This document shows, piece by piece, positions 51,934 to 61,806 of a DNA stretch of 64,000 nucleotides (its first letter is position 1; the number at the start of each line of letters is the position of its first letter). Below the pieces are notes generated by a model. It was not told the origin of the DNA. It did not search any database and saw nothing but the letters and a program-made list of their open reading frames with translations. This DNA comes from Mucilaginibacter sp. UBA5151 (GTDB lineage Bacteria; Bacteroidota; Bacteroidia; Sphingobacteriales; Sphingobacteriaceae), in the NCBI GenBank assembly GCA_002413785.1, contig DHXR01000017.1:22437-86436 (forward strand), written 5' to 3'. The position numbers and the translations under genes are program-made.

Positions 51934-52812
51934 ATGAAAGACATAATTAATGAATTTAAGATAACTGATGGCAAAAAATTTTCACTTGGAGATTTTGATA
52001 CCGCTTATTCAGCTGATCTGAAAAAGGAAGATTCGGAAGCCATTTTGGAAGATCTGATTAAACAAATTTCAGGATTACAGGAGGCATTATATGCCGATAA
52101 GCGTTATGCACTGCTTATATTGTTTCAGGCGATGGACGCGGCAGGGAAAGATGGAGCGATTGCCCATTCCTTATCGGGATTAAATCCGCAGGGCTGCGAA
52201 GTGTTTAGTTTTAAACAGCCCAGCGCAGAAGAACTTGACCACGATTTTTTATGGCGGCACTATAAAGCTTTGCCGGAATTTGGACGCATTGGTATCCATA
52301 ACCGCTCGCATTATGAAAATGTATTAATAACCAAAGTACACCCCGAATTATTGCTCAATGAAAGGCTTCCGGGTGTTAACAGTGTTAAAGATGTGGACAA
52401 AAATTTTTGGGAACATCGTTATGAAAGTATCCGTTCGGTTGAAAAGCACCTGACGATCAACGGCACCGTTATTATTAAATTTTTTCTCCATCTGTCAAAA
52501 GATGAACAAAAAGATCGCTTTTTAAAACGGATTGACGATCCGGATAAAAACTGGAAATTTTCGGTGGCAGATATCCATGAGCGTGAATTTTGGGATGATT
52601 ATATGGATGCTTATGAAAAAGCAATAAAGGAAACCGCAACAGAACATTGTCCCTGGTATGTGCTCCCGGCTGATAAAAAATGGTTTACCCGGATCGCTAT
52701 TTCCACTATTATACTGGATACCCTGAAAGGCTTAAAACTGAAGTACCCCGTTTTGCCAAAGGCGGAAAAAGATAAGCTGGTGGAGGCGAAGAAGACGTTG
52801 CTGGACGGGTGA
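51934..52812 (+). CDS. ppk2: Polyphosphate kinase 2 family protein
   Basis: PPK2 transfers phosphate between polyphosphate and nucleotides. The 292-aa protein has the Walker A segment FQAMDAAGKDGAIAHSL, the motif WRHYKALPEFGRIGIHNRSH with NRSHYENV, and the RFLKRIDDPDKNWKF region, all PPK2 hallmarks. The length is that of one-domain PPK2 (class I or III cannot be separated here). It is divergent from the PBP gene and monocistronic. Confidence 0.9.
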   Translation: MKDIINEFKITDGKKFSLGDFDTAYSADLKKEDSEAILEDLIKQISGLQEALYADKRYALLILFQAMDAAGKDGAIAHSLSGLNPQGCEVFSFKQPSAEELDHDFLWRHYKALPEFGRIGIHNRSHYENVLITKVHPELLLNERLPGVNSVKDVDKNFWEHRYESIRSVEKHLTINGTVIIKFFLHLSKDEQKDRFLKRIDDPDKNWKFSVADIHEREFWDDYMDAYEKAIKETATEHCPWYVLPADKKWFTRIAISTIILDTLKGLKLKYPVLPKAEKDKLVEAKKTLLDG

Positions 52813-52869
52813 TTGTTGTAAGGCTGGAATATATTGTATCGTCGGTTCACTTCCATTGGCGGACTAAAC

Positions 52870-52902
52870 AGACTTACGAAGTTTTCAAAACTTCGTAAGT
52901 CT
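52870..52902. terminator. Long perfect hairpin after ppk2
   Basis: AGACTTACGAAGTTTT (52870-52885) and AAAACTTCGTAAGTCT (52887-52902) pair perfectly around one base. It lies in the convergent gap between ppk2 and the GH92 gene, so it can terminate both transcripts. Confidence 0.75.
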
Positions 52903-52916
52903 TTCTCAGGTTACAA

Positions 52917-55900
52917 TCACTCTACAACAATCTCATCCGCAAAAATATAGGATGGCTGGCCTTTGCTTTCGTGCCAGTCGGGTAAGGCGCCGTATTGTTT
53001 TGCTATCAGTTTAATATACCTTGTATTAAGGTTTAAAGGTGCGCTAAACTCCTGGGTTTGTATATTGAGGTCGTTTATAGCTACTTTGGTGTTAACAGTT
53101 GCCGCCAGTTTATAGTTAAGCCCATCGTCAGAAACCCAGTATTCTACATATTTCGGGAAAACGATCCATGAGCGTGTATCCTGCAAGGCGCCTAAGCTTA
53201 CTTGTTTTACGGGTTTAACCTGTCCCATATCAATAATTGCTACCAAATCATTACCCTGGTAGCCCTGCCAGTTGCCGAGGCGCCAGTTAGCTTTGCCATG
53301 GAGGCCGTTGATCAGGGTATTATCACCCTCATCTGCATAATTGGGCAGGTATTTGTTTGGCAGCGTTAGTTTTAAATCGTCCCTGATCTTTGTAAAACTG
53401 CCTTCATCCACAAAACTTGTTTTTTCACCTTCAACTGCAATGGCCTTAACCGTTATGTTGGTTGAAATATTTATAGGGACAGTGTATAACGTAGAATTTG
53501 CGGTTGGGGTGGCGCCATCAAGCGTATAGTAGATTTTAGCAGCCGTGTCCGCGCATTTTATTTCGATATTGAAGGGTTGTTTAAACGTTTTGGCAGGCGC
53601 TAAGATATAAGGATTTGGAACAATCAAATTATCGGTGATCTTTGAAGCCGGCTTTTCAAGGTCCTGCACAAAAAGTTTGTTGGGCAGGCTCCCGGTCAGT
53701 ACTTCAAATTCGCCGCCGTTTGCAATATCAGCATAGTCAATATAAATTTTGTTGTACGATTTTTTGTTCAAATTAATACCCTGCAGGTAAATATCGCCCC
53801 CGCTTATGCCTGCACCCGGATTAAGGATGGTGAATTTTTTACCATTCTCCAGGTTAATCACGGCTTTATCAAACTGCGGCATACCGATCTGGAACTGCTG
53901 CTGGCCCGGCGCAATATTGTATATACCCAATGAACTGATCACATACCAGGCCGACATTTGCCCGCAATCTTCATTGCCCGATAGCCCATCGGGATTGGCG
54001 CTGTATTCTTCCCTTAATATTTTATTGATATAGAATTGAGTTTTATCCGGCGAATTGGTAAAGTTATACAGATAGGCCATGTGGTGACTGGGCTCATTTC
54101 CATGCGCGTACTGGCCAATCAGGCCGCTCACGTCGTCCTGCTGCCGTCCGCTTAATTTGGCATTGGTGGTAAATAATTCATCCAGTTTAGCTTCAAAAGC
54201 TGCTTTTCCACCCATGCGGTCAGCCAGGCTTTCAACATCCTGCGGCGCTAAAAACGAGTACTGCCATGAGTTGCCCTCGGTAAAGTTACTGTTGATCTCT
54301 GTTGGTTCAAAAGGAGTGTACCAGCCACCGTTTGCACGGCCCTCCATAAAGCTGTTCTGGTTGTTGAAATTGTTTTTCCAGTATTGGGCGCGCTGAATAA
54401 ATTCCCTGTAATCGTCCGGTTTGTTGAGCATTTTCGCCATTTGGGCTATGCACCAGTCGTCAATAGCATATTCAAGGGTTTTGGATACCGACTCAGGTTC
54501 ATCATCCGACAATACCACCCCATTTTTCCGGTAGGAATCAAGCCCGAACTGGTTGCGGTTTACGGCAGCTTTCATCGCGGTAAAGGCCTCATCAACGTTA
54601 AAATCCCGGATGCCTTTTGCATACGCATCCACAATAACCGGGATGGAATGGTTACCCACCATACAATAAGTTTCATTTGAAGCCAATGGCCAAATCGGCA
54701 GCAAACCGCCCTGTTCATACATCGCTAAAAATGATTTTACAAAATCGAGGGTGCGTTTACGGTCAATCAGGTTAAGCAAGGGGTCTTCGGCCCGGTAAGT
54801 ATCCCATAAAGAGAATACGGTGTAATAGTTAAAGCCATCAGCCGTGTGTACCTTTTGGTCCATCCCGCGGTACTGCCCGTCAACATCACTGTAAACATTT
54901 GGGGCCAGCATCACATGGTACAGCGAAGTATAAAATATAGTTTTTTTGGTTTTAGCGTAATCAACAACGGGCTGCTTTTTTTGTTGTATTTGCCTGTGTG
55001 TCTTTGCTTTGCTATTGACGCGTGTATTGTTGGCGTTTTGTTGTTCCTGTTGTGCTGCAGCATTTGCGCCGCCGCCTTCCACTTCTATCTTAGCCAGTTC
55101 ATTGTTCCATAAAGTTTTTGCTTCCTTTTCAACTCTTTTAAAATCAAAATCAGGCACTTCGGCGTCCAGGTTTTTAAGTGCGCCACCCGCACTTACTGAC
55201 GATATGCCTACTTTGGAGATTACTTCGCCGGGGTTATCAAAACAGATATACATCTTGATGTTTTTCCCCTGTATTTTATTTTTTCCCGGCTGCAATGTGT
55301 CATTCAAAGCAATGCCATAGGTTTTAAACGGTTTTGAAAATTTTGCATAGAAATAAACAGACTGATCTGCCGCCCACGCCCCCGATCTGCGGAAACCGCG
55401 GATCTCGTGGTCATTCACGACTTCTATCCAAGAGTCAAGCACCACATCCCGGTGCTGCAGGTCGATAATAATATTTGCCTGTGTCGTTTTCGGGAAATTA
55501 TAACGGTGAACGCCGGCGCGGGTAGTCGCGGTAAGTTCAACGCCAATATTGTATTTATCCAGATAGGTTTTATAAAAGCCGGGTGTAGCTACTTCGTTTT
55601 TCTTTTTAAATCCCGATTGGTACTCCGTGTTTTTAAATTGGGGTTCACCGGTTGTGGGCATAAACAAAACGTCGCAATAGTCAGCAATACCCGTACCGCT
55701 TAAATGGGTGTGCGAAAAGCCATACACCACGGTATCAGTATAATAATAGCCGGAGCAGCCGTCCCAGCCAGTTAACCGTGTATCGGGGCTTAACTGCACC
55801 ATCCCAAACGGCGCCACCGCGCCGGGATAGGTATGCCCGTGGCCGCCGGTGCCAATAAACGGATCAACAAATTGAGTGTAATCTTTTTTTCTTTGTGCGA

Positions 55901-55961
55901 TAGATGTTAGCGATGTTAAGATAAAAACCAGCGAAAAGATACTGCGGAATAATGGCCTCAT
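52917..55961 (-). CDS. GH92 family alpha-mannosidase
   Basis: A 1014-aa exported exo-alpha-mannosidase-type enzyme (GH92, calcium-dependent), probably acting on mannan or N-glycan side chains. Signal peptide to about residue 22. The N-terminal beta-sandwich starts with VDPFIGTGGHGHTYPGAVAP. The alpha/alpha toroid (about 320-720) contains NEPSHHMAYLYNF and the catalytic-type GNEDCGQMSAWYV. Residues 760-1014 add a chitobiase-like C-terminal domain and a carbohydrate-binding F5/8-like domain. A polar linker rich in Q, N and K lies around 295-340. No SusCD pair lies beside it. Confidence 0.9.
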   Translation of the reverse strand: MRPLFRSIFSLVFILTSLTSIAQRKKDYTQFVDPFIGTGGHGHTYPGAVAPFGMVQLSPDTRLTGWDGCSGYYYTDTVVYGFSHTHLSGTGIADYCDVLFMPTTGEPQFKNTEYQSGFKKKNEVATPGFYKTYLDKYNIGVELTATTRAGVHRYNFPKTTQANIIIDLQHRDVVLDSWIEVVNDHEIRGFRRSGAWAADQSVYFYAKFSKPFKTYGIALNDTLQPGKNKIQGKNIKMYICFDNPGEVISKVGISSVSAGGALKNLDAEVPDFDFKRVEKEAKTLWNNELAKIEVEGGGANAAAQQEQQNANNTRVNSKAKTHRQIQQKKQPVVDYAKTKKTIFYTSLYHVMLAPNVYSDVDGQYRGMDQKVHTADGFNYYTVFSLWDTYRAEDPLLNLIDRKRTLDFVKSFLAMYEQGGLLPIWPLASNETYCMVGNHSIPVIVDAYAKGIRDFNVDEAFTAMKAAVNRNQFGLDSYRKNGVVLSDDEPESVSKTLEYAIDDWCIAQMAKMLNKPDDYREFIQRAQYWKNNFNNQNSFMEGRANGGWYTPFEPTEINSNFTEGNSWQYSFLAPQDVESLADRMGGKAAFEAKLDELFTTNAKLSGRQQDDVSGLIGQYAHGNEPSHHMAYLYNFTNSPDKTQFYINKILREEYSANPDGLSGNEDCGQMSAWYVISSLGIYNIAPGQQQFQIGMPQFDKAVINLENGKKFTILNPGAGISGGDIYLQGINLNKKSYNKIYIDYADIANGGEFEVLTGSLPNKLFVQDLEKPASKITDNLIVPNPYILAPAKTFKQPFNIEIKCADTAAKIYYTLDGATPTANSTLYTVPINISTNITVKAIAVEGEKTSFVDEGSFTKIRDDLKLTLPNKYLPNYADEGDNTLINGLHGKANWRLGNWQGYQGNDLVAIIDMGQVKPVKQVSLGALQDTRSWIVFPKYVEYWVSDDGLNYKLAATVNTKVAINDLNIQTQEFSAPLNLNTRYIKLIAKQYGALPDWHESKGQPSYIFADEIVVE

Positions 55962-56125
55962 TGAAATCAGTTAAATAGTTTTGGATGGGTAAAAATAGGA
56001 TATATTGTTATTGTCTGAACCACTGATTTAATTGATTTTTTTGATTACGCAGACTCTTGTCAATAATGTTGGTCATTATTCAATAATTCAAGTGCTGAAA
56101 ATCTTTTTAATCCTAAAAATCGTGT

Positions 56126-56902
56126 TCACACAAGCTTAAACTCATCCGCATCCTTCAAAAAGGGCAATGCCCGCCTGGTTTTCTTCACTTCATCGGCAAT
56201 GATGGAAAATGTGTAAAGGTCTTCTTCGTCGCGTTTGTAATAAACCACGTTGCCGTTTGGATCGATACAAGTGGAATCGCCGGAATGATAAACTTCGTTG
56301 CCATCGTGCCCGACACGGTTAACTCCAATCACATAAGCCTGGTTTTCAATTGCCCGGGCTGCAATTAATGCGCGCCAGTGGGCAATGCGGCGTTCGGGCC
56401 AGTTGGCTACGAAAAGCAACAGGTCGTATTCACTCTTAACATTACGCAGCCATACAGGGAAACGGAGGTCGTAACAGATCATCGGGCAAATATTCCAGCC
56501 GTTTAGTTCAACAATAAGTTTTTTGTCGCCGGGAGTATATGTTTCGTGCTCTTTCCCCAAAGCAAAAAGGTGGCGCTTGTCGTAATATTCGTAACTGCCG
56601 TCTGCTCGCATCCAGATCAGGCGGTTATAATATTTTTCATTTTCTTTAATTATAATACTGCCGGTCAGCACGCAGTCGTATTGTTTAGCGGTTTTGTGCA
56701 TCCATTTCATAGTTTTACCATCCATGGGTTCAGCAAGTTTTTCGGCATTCATTGAAAAACCGGTGCTAAACATTTCGGGCAAAATGATCAGGTTTGTTTT
56801 TTCGCGGATAGCCGACAAACGCATGGTAATATTCTGGAGGTTTTTATCAATGTTCTCCCAAAAGAGGTAGCCTTGGAAAGTGGTTATTTTTAAATTATCC
56901 AT
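56126..56902 (-). CDS. Nitrilase-family omega-amidase (YafV-like)
   Basis: A 258-aa nitrilase-fold enzyme with the Glu-Lys-Cys triad: E in ILPEMFSTGFS, K in YEYYDKRHLF and C in ICPMICYDLRFPVW. Sequence features (SGDSTCIDPNGNVVYY, then RALPFLKDADEFKL) fit omega-amidases that hydrolyse 2-oxoglutaramate-type amides. It is 112 bp from a methionine-type aminotransferase gene on the same strand; the pair matches the transaminase/omega-amidase arm of methionine salvage. It is cytoplasmic. Confidence 0.85.
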   Translation of the reverse strand: MDNLKITTFQGYLFWENIDKNLQNITMRLSAIREKTNLIILPEMFSTGFSMNAEKLAEPMDGKTMKWMHKTAKQYDCVLTGSIIIKENEKYYNRLIWMRADGSYEYYDKRHLFALGKEHETYTPGDKKLIVELNGWNICPMICYDLRFPVWLRNVKSEYDLLLFVANWPERRIAHWRALIAARAIENQAYVIGVNRVGHDGNEVYHSGDSTCIDPNGNVVYYKRDEEDLYTFSIIADEVKKTRRALPFLKDADEFKLV

Positions 56903-56910
56903 ACTTTAGT

Positions 56911-57004
56911 TAATGGTTAATGGTTCATAGTTCATGGCAGTTCTGTTTTCAAAATTGACTGTTTCCGGCTCCAATGGCTTTTTAAGCTATGAACCATGAA
57001 CTAT
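56911..57004. repeat. Stutter inverted repeat (GTTCATAG words)
   Basis: ATAGTTCATGG (56927-56937) and CCATGAACTAT (56994-57004) are exact complements, as are GGTTCATAG and CTATGAACC nearby, with further TAATGGTTAA words at the left. The element fills the gap between the amidase and aminotransferase genes. Confidence 0.75.
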
Positions 57005-57014
57005 CAGCAATAAA

Positions 57015-58160
57015 CTAAACTGCCATCAATCTTTCAACGGCTTTATCCAGCGTTTCTTGCCTTTTGGCAAAACAAAAGCGTAAAACATGGTGGTCGGTAT
57101 CCCTGGTGTAAAATGCAGATGTTGGTATTGAAGCCACCCCGATCTCTTTTGTTAAGCGTAAAGAAAATTCATCGTCCTTTTCATCTGTAATATTATTATA
57201 CATTACCGATTGAAAGTAGGAACCAAAACAAGGTAACAATTCAAAGCGGGTTTGTTCCAGTCCTTTCCGGAAATAATCGCGTTTTTGCTGAAAAAATTCC
57301 GGGAGGCTTAAATAGTTGTTCTCATTTTTCAGGTATTCGGCAATGGCATACTGAATAGGGGCGTTTACGCTGAATACCAAAAACTGGTGAATTTTTCTGA
57401 ATTCGTTCATTAAAAATGCCGGGGCCATGCAGTAGCCTATTTTCCACCCGGTGGCATGAAACGGTTTGCCGAAGGATGCCACAATAAAACTGCGCTGCTG
57501 CAATTCGGGGTAGCGCGCCATGCTGTGGTGCGTTTCGCCGTCGTATATCAAATGTTCATACACCTCATCGCTTAATATCAAAATATCCTGGTTTTTTACC
57601 AGGGCGCTTAATTCATCAATATCTTCCTTATGCAGGATGGTTGCGGTAGGGTTATGCGGCGAATTAAGGATGATCATCCTTGTTTTGCTGTTGATGAGCC
57701 TTTTCACCATATCCCATGCTATGCGGTAATCGGGTGGTTCCAGCTCCAGCGATTTTACAATGCCGCCCATTAATTTAATGGCGGGGGCATAACAATCAAA
57801 AGCGGGTTCAAATATAATTACCTCATCATTAGGGTTAATCACGGCGGTAATAGCTGTAAATATTGCCTGGGTACCACCTGCTGTTATCGTGATCTCGGTA
57901 TCAGGGTTATACACTGCGCCGTAAAGTTTTTCTGTTTTTTGGGCAATCTGCTCCCGGAGGGCCAACACGCCCGGCATAGGGGCATATTGGTTGTGCCCGT
58001 TGTTCATGGCCTTATGTACCAGTTCAATAAGCTCGGGTGAGGTATCAAAATCAGGAAAACCCTGCGACAGGTTTATAGCGCCAACTTCGTTTGCCAAAGC
58101 CGACATTAAGGTAAAAATAGTTGTCCCTGTTTGTGGTAATTTTGATATAATAGGTGTCAT
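57015..58160 (-). CDS. Methionine/glutamine aminotransferase (YbdL-like)
   Basis: A 381-aa PLP aminotransferase. Motifs: NLSQGFPDFDTSPELI, YAPMPGVLALREQIA, AGGTQAIFTAITAV, SPHNPTA, SDEVYEHLIYDG and the PLP-lysine site SFGKPFHATGWKIGY. This pattern matches methionine aminotransferases/glutamine transaminase K-like enzymes that transaminate the methionine keto acid. The adjoining omega-amidase would draw the reaction forward. They may be co-transcribed, although a repeat element now separates them. Confidence 0.9.
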   Translation of the reverse strand: MTPIISKLPQTGTTIFTLMSALANEVGAINLSQGFPDFDTSPELIELVHKAMNNGHNQYAPMPGVLALREQIAQKTEKLYGAVYNPDTEITITAGGTQAIFTAITAVINPNDEVIIFEPAFDCYAPAIKLMGGIVKSLELEPPDYRIAWDMVKRLINSKTRMIILNSPHNPTATILHKEDIDELSALVKNQDILILSDEVYEHLIYDGETHHSMARYPELQQRSFIVASFGKPFHATGWKIGYCMAPAFLMNEFRKIHQFLVFSVNAPIQYAIAEYLKNENNYLSLPEFFQQKRDYFRKGLEQTRFELLPCFGSYFQSVMYNNITDEKDDEFSLRLTKEIGVASIPTSAFYTRDTDHHVLRFCFAKRQETLDKAVERLMAV

Positions 58161-58626
58161 TCAAGGGCTAAAATAAGCAAAAAAGCGGAAAAGTCAAAAG
58201 CTGAAACCAGGGCATACACATTAAAAAGAGGTCCAAATGAAGCTAAAGGTGTTGATAAATTAGTTGATAAGACCCCTTTTTGGGGTCAAATATGGGTAGA
58301 AATACAGACCAGCCCGACCTTGTGTGCCGTAGGTACCTAACCCCGCCAGGCATTGGCACTATTGCTGCTTCATTCGTTTCGTACCGTATTCTAAATCCTT
58401 TTTGTTAGTTTCTACCAATATGTCGCACCTAACGGCGCTTTTTTTAAAAGCCAGTTGCCCGCAGGCCTGCACTATCGGGCAAATTGGTATTTTACGCAGA
58501 GCTTTAAGTAAGGATGCGATGAAGTATTCTTAGGAAGGCGAAAGGGTAAAGGTGAAGGGTAAAAGGCGTAAGGCAGAAGCTGCAAAAACCTTTCGCCTTT
58601 CACCTTTCACCCTTCACCTTCCCCCA
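58161..58626. repeat. Intergenic region with three inverted repeats
   Basis: No gene is visible. The hairpin GACCCC/GGGGTC is at 58270-58286. GGTAGAAA (58294-58301) pairs with TTTCTACC (58409-58416), bracketing GTGCCGTAGGTACCT. At the right, AAGGCGAAAGG (58535-58545) pairs with CCTTTCGCCTT (58589-58599), and AAGGTGAAGGGT (58549-58560) matches ACCCTTCACCTT (58609-58620). The last element ends at the next gene's stop. Confidence 0.7.
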
Positions 58627-59742
58627 CTACCCAAGCGCCTGTTCAATATCCGCAATCAAATCGTCAATATGCTCCAGCCCGACCGATACGCGTAACAAAT
58701 TAAACGGCGTTTTGGTATCAGGGCCTTCTACTGTGGCGCGGTGTTCCACCAGGCTTTCAACACCGCCAAGGCTGGTTGCCCTGGTGAATATTTTAAGCTT
58801 GTTTATTACCCGCGCGGCTTCATCCTGTCCGCCTTTAACACAAAAGGATAACATGCCCCCAAAACTTGTCATTTGTGCTTTTGCAATTTCATGCTGTGGG
58901 TGCGATGGCAGTCCGGGGTACATTACGCTTTCAACTTTTGGTTGTTTTTGTAAAAATTCAGCTAACAATTGGGCATTGTGTACATGTCCGCGGATACGGT
59001 AGGGCAATGTTTTTATACTCCGTGTCAGCATATAGCAGTCAAGCGGGGAGGGGATGGCGCCACCCATTTCCTGCACCTGGCGGATCTTTTGCCACCAGTC
59101 GTCTTTTTCTATGGTAATTAAAGCACCGCCCATAAGGTCGCTGTGCCCGCCGAAATATTTGGTGCAGGAGTGCATCACCAAATCGGCGCCTAATGCAAGC
59201 GGTTGCTGGCAAACCGGGGTAGCGAAAGTGTTATCGCAGGCTACTTTTATACCCTGTTTACGGGCAATTGCCACCACCTTTTTAATATCGGTAATTTTTA
59301 GCAGCGGGTTCGAGGGTGTTTCTATCCATATCAAACCAGTTTCGGGCCTGATGTGCTTTTGTAAAACATCACTGTCGTTTATGTCGATAAAATCGAAAGT
59401 TAAAATCCCGGCAAATAAAAGTTTAAGCTGGTTGCGCAGCCCGTGGTACATATCATCCGGTGCAATGATGTGGGTGCCCGGCGGCAGCGATTGAAAAACC
59501 GACATCCCCGCAGCGTTACCCGAGGAGAACGAAGCGGCGTCGGCCCCGCCTTCCAGCTTTGCCAGAACGTTTTCCAGCAAGGTACGGTTGGGGTTACTGG
59601 CCCGGCTGTAAATATGCCCGCCGGGAAAGGTGCCGTCAGTAGCACGCTCAAAGGTAGTTGATAATACGATTGGCTGAATTACGGCTTTTGACGTCTCGTC
59701 AGTACGGTTACCGGCATGTATAGCGATGGTTTCGATCTTCAT
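58627..59742 (-). CDS. Cystathionine gamma-synthase/lyase-type PLP enzyme
   Basis: A 371-aa trans-sulfuration enzyme. Motifs: IAIHAGNRTDETSKAVIQPI, YSRASNPNRTLLENVLAKLE, DMYHGLRNQL, IETPSNPLLKITDI, the PLP-lysine site VMHSCTKYFGGHSDLMGGAL and the C-terminal SLGGVESLVEHRAT. Synthase and lyase cannot be told apart by eye. The start ATG at 59742 matches the family start better than 59760. It lies 23 bp after the carboxylesterase gene on the same strand. Confidence 0.9.
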   Translation of the reverse strand: MKIETIAIHAGNRTDETSKAVIQPIVLSTTFERATDGTFPGGHIYSRASNPNRTLLENVLAKLEGGADAASFSSGNAAGMSVFQSLPPGTHIIAPDDMYHGLRNQLKLLFAGILTFDFIDINDSDVLQKHIRPETGLIWIETPSNPLLKITDIKKVVAIARKQGIKVACDNTFATPVCQQPLALGADLVMHSCTKYFGGHSDLMGGALITIEKDDWWQKIRQVQEMGGAIPSPLDCYMLTRSIKTLPYRIRGHVHNAQLLAEFLQKQPKVESVMYPGLPSHPQHEIAKAQMTSFGGMLSFCVKGGQDEAARVINKLKIFTRATSLGGVESLVEHRATVEGPDTKTPFNLLRVSVGLEHIDDLIADIEQALG

Positions 59743-59765
59743 GAATTGAAATTTAGGCAAATTTA

Positions 59766-61352
59766 TTATTTCATGTACAACTTATCCAAAAATAGATACC
59801 TGGCGCGATCAGTTTCAGTTTCAAGATGCGTATTTACATCAATATCCATAAAATGAACGCTGCTGCCGTTGGTATTGGCTTTCCATTTTGGCAGACCTTT
59901 GCCATTGGGGTTGCCGGTTTTTATGAAGTTTGCAAAGTAATCTTCAATAGTTGCCGATACTTTATAATCATCAGGCGTCCAGGCATAAACTTTGTTATAG
60001 GGCAGGTTGCCCATTGCAAATTCAATTTCCGAGGCATGGGATGCGCCAACCATCCCTGCGGGTAATTTTCCGGCGGGCGGGTTTGGCTGGCCAACCATTG
60101 GCGGCCTCGGGCACGAAAACATGTAACGGTAAACAGGTTTCCCACCGGTTTTTGATTGCAGGTCGGCCCATTTCCAGGTGCTGTAAACAATAAACCCGTC
60201 GCTGGCCAATGCCGTGGCCGATTTGATCACTTCATCCTGCGTAGTACCGGGATAAAGGGTTAAAACCGTAGTTGAATCGGCTCCAAAGCGCTGTTTTACC
60301 TTTTTTGCATAATTTTGAGGGGTAGGCATATCTCCGCCGGTAAATGCCTGGTACGGTATTTCGGCAGAGTTCCATCCAACCAGCAAAGGGACACGGGCCT
60401 GTTCGCCTGCTTCAAAAGTTTCTACCGGCGATTTTGGAAAGAAATAACCGTCGATAGTGGTAGCCAATTGGTAATTTCCCGGTTTGGAAGCATCATCAAG
60501 TAATTGTGCGGCAGGTATGGCACGGAGATCGGCCAATGATTTTGCACCAATTTTTGCTGTAAAGTTTGTGCCAATCTTTTCTCCGTCCGCAAGCGGAATA
60601 GGAGGAATGGTTGGTTTTATAGCGCCGCCGCTTTCACCAATGGCGCCAGCTATCAATCCCTTACTTAAAGGTGTAACCATTTGTGCACAAACAGATATTG
60701 ATCCGGCTGATTCCCCGGCAATGGTGACCCTGCCAGGATCGCCGCCAAATGCAGCAATATTGGCCTGTACCCAGCGAAGTGCAGCGGTCTGGTCCATAAG
60801 TCCGTAATTACCTGAAGCATGATGAGGTGATTCCTTAGTTAATTCAGGATGCGCAAAGAAGCCGAAAATGCCAAGCCTGTAACTTAATGTGACTGTAACT
60901 ATTCCCTTTTGGGCCATGCTTTCACCGTCATAGCGCGACTCGGAGCCATCGCCGCCAACAAAGCCGCCGCCATAAAAATAGACAAGCACCGGTAATTTTT
61001 CATTTGCTGATTTGGCGGGCGTCCACACATTCAGGTAAAGACAATCTTCGCTCATGGTATCAGCACGGAAAATCATATCACTGAATACATGTTTTTGCAT
61101 GGGCTTATGGCTAAAATGCGCGGCATTACGAACCCCGTCCCAGTTTGCGGGTGCTTGTGGTTCTTTCCAGCGCAGATCGCCGACAGGTGACAGCGCATAA
61201 GGGATTCCTTTAAAACTCTGAATCCCCGTAGCCGTATTATAAGTGCCTTCGAGAATTCCGTTGCTGATTTTAACCTGCGGATTGTTTTGTTGTGCAATTG
61301 CAGGGCTTAAAAAAATTAACAACAGCAGTGCTGATGAGAAAAAAGCTTTCAT
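59766..61352 (-). CDS. Exported type-B carboxylesterase
   Basis: A 528-aa alpha/beta hydrolase with a signal peptide (MKAFFSSALLLLIFLSPAIA). Carboxylesterase-B hallmarks are EDCLYLNVWTP, the oxyanion-hole segment VYFYGGGFVGGDGS, nucleophile S in GDPGRVTIAGESAGSIS, and the late H in VGASHASEIEFAMGN. The substrate is unknown; such enzymes in Bacteroidetes often cleave plant or polymer esters. The ATG at 61352 gives the signal peptide. Confidence 0.9.
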   Translation of the reverse strand: MKAFFSSALLLLIFLSPAIAQQNNPQVKISNGILEGTYNTATGIQSFKGIPYALSPVGDLRWKEPQAPANWDGVRNAAHFSHKPMQKHVFSDMIFRADTMSEDCLYLNVWTPAKSANEKLPVLVYFYGGGFVGGDGSESRYDGESMAQKGIVTVTLSYRLGIFGFFAHPELTKESPHHASGNYGLMDQTAALRWVQANIAAFGGDPGRVTIAGESAGSISVCAQMVTPLSKGLIAGAIGESGGAIKPTIPPIPLADGEKIGTNFTAKIGAKSLADLRAIPAAQLLDDASKPGNYQLATTIDGYFFPKSPVETFEAGEQARVPLLVGWNSAEIPYQAFTGGDMPTPQNYAKKVKQRFGADSTTVLTLYPGTTQDEVIKSATALASDGFIVYSTWKWADLQSKTGGKPVYRYMFSCPRPPMVGQPNPPAGKLPAGMVGASHASEIEFAMGNLPYNKVYAWTPDDYKVSATIEDYFANFIKTGNPNGKGLPKWKANTNGSSVHFMDIDVNTHLETETDRARYLFLDKLYMK

Positions 61353-61381
61353 AAAATGTTGGTTCAAATTGGTGAATAAGC

Positions 61382-61407
61382 AGACGCCCCGACACATCGG
61401 GGCGTCT
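61382..61407. repeat. GC-rich hairpin upstream of the carboxylesterase
   Basis: AGACGCCCCGA (61382-61392) and TCGGGGCGTCT (61397-61407) pair with a 4-nt loop. It could be a terminator or a dispersed repeat. The following 400 bp up to 61806 contain nothing that I can support. Confidence 0.65.
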
Positions 61408-61806
61408 CTACGTATTTCAAAAATAGTAAAGTATATTTAACATTAAGGTTTTTGAATAGGAATATTCAGGGAAATCGCTTTTAAATAATTAAAGCACAAG
61501 GTACCATACTGGCAGGAAATTCACCAGCTATCCATGCCTGGCACACAACGGGTAGCCCCTCGGGGGCATTCGCTTTTTAAACGCGATTTCCCTGTAGGAA
61601 TATTACAGTAGCAGGTTTGTATAATTATTCTGCAATCTGTAAGTAAAAACGTTTTAAACGATACATCCGGCGTCTTGTTATCTTAAAGTTTTCGCTTATC
61701 CAACGCAGGGCCCTCTGCGAGAGACCCTCAATGCTATTAAGTTAAGGAATAAGTATTTGATTGTCAGGTATTTATTGTATATTTGTCGTAAATAAAACAA
61801 AACAAC

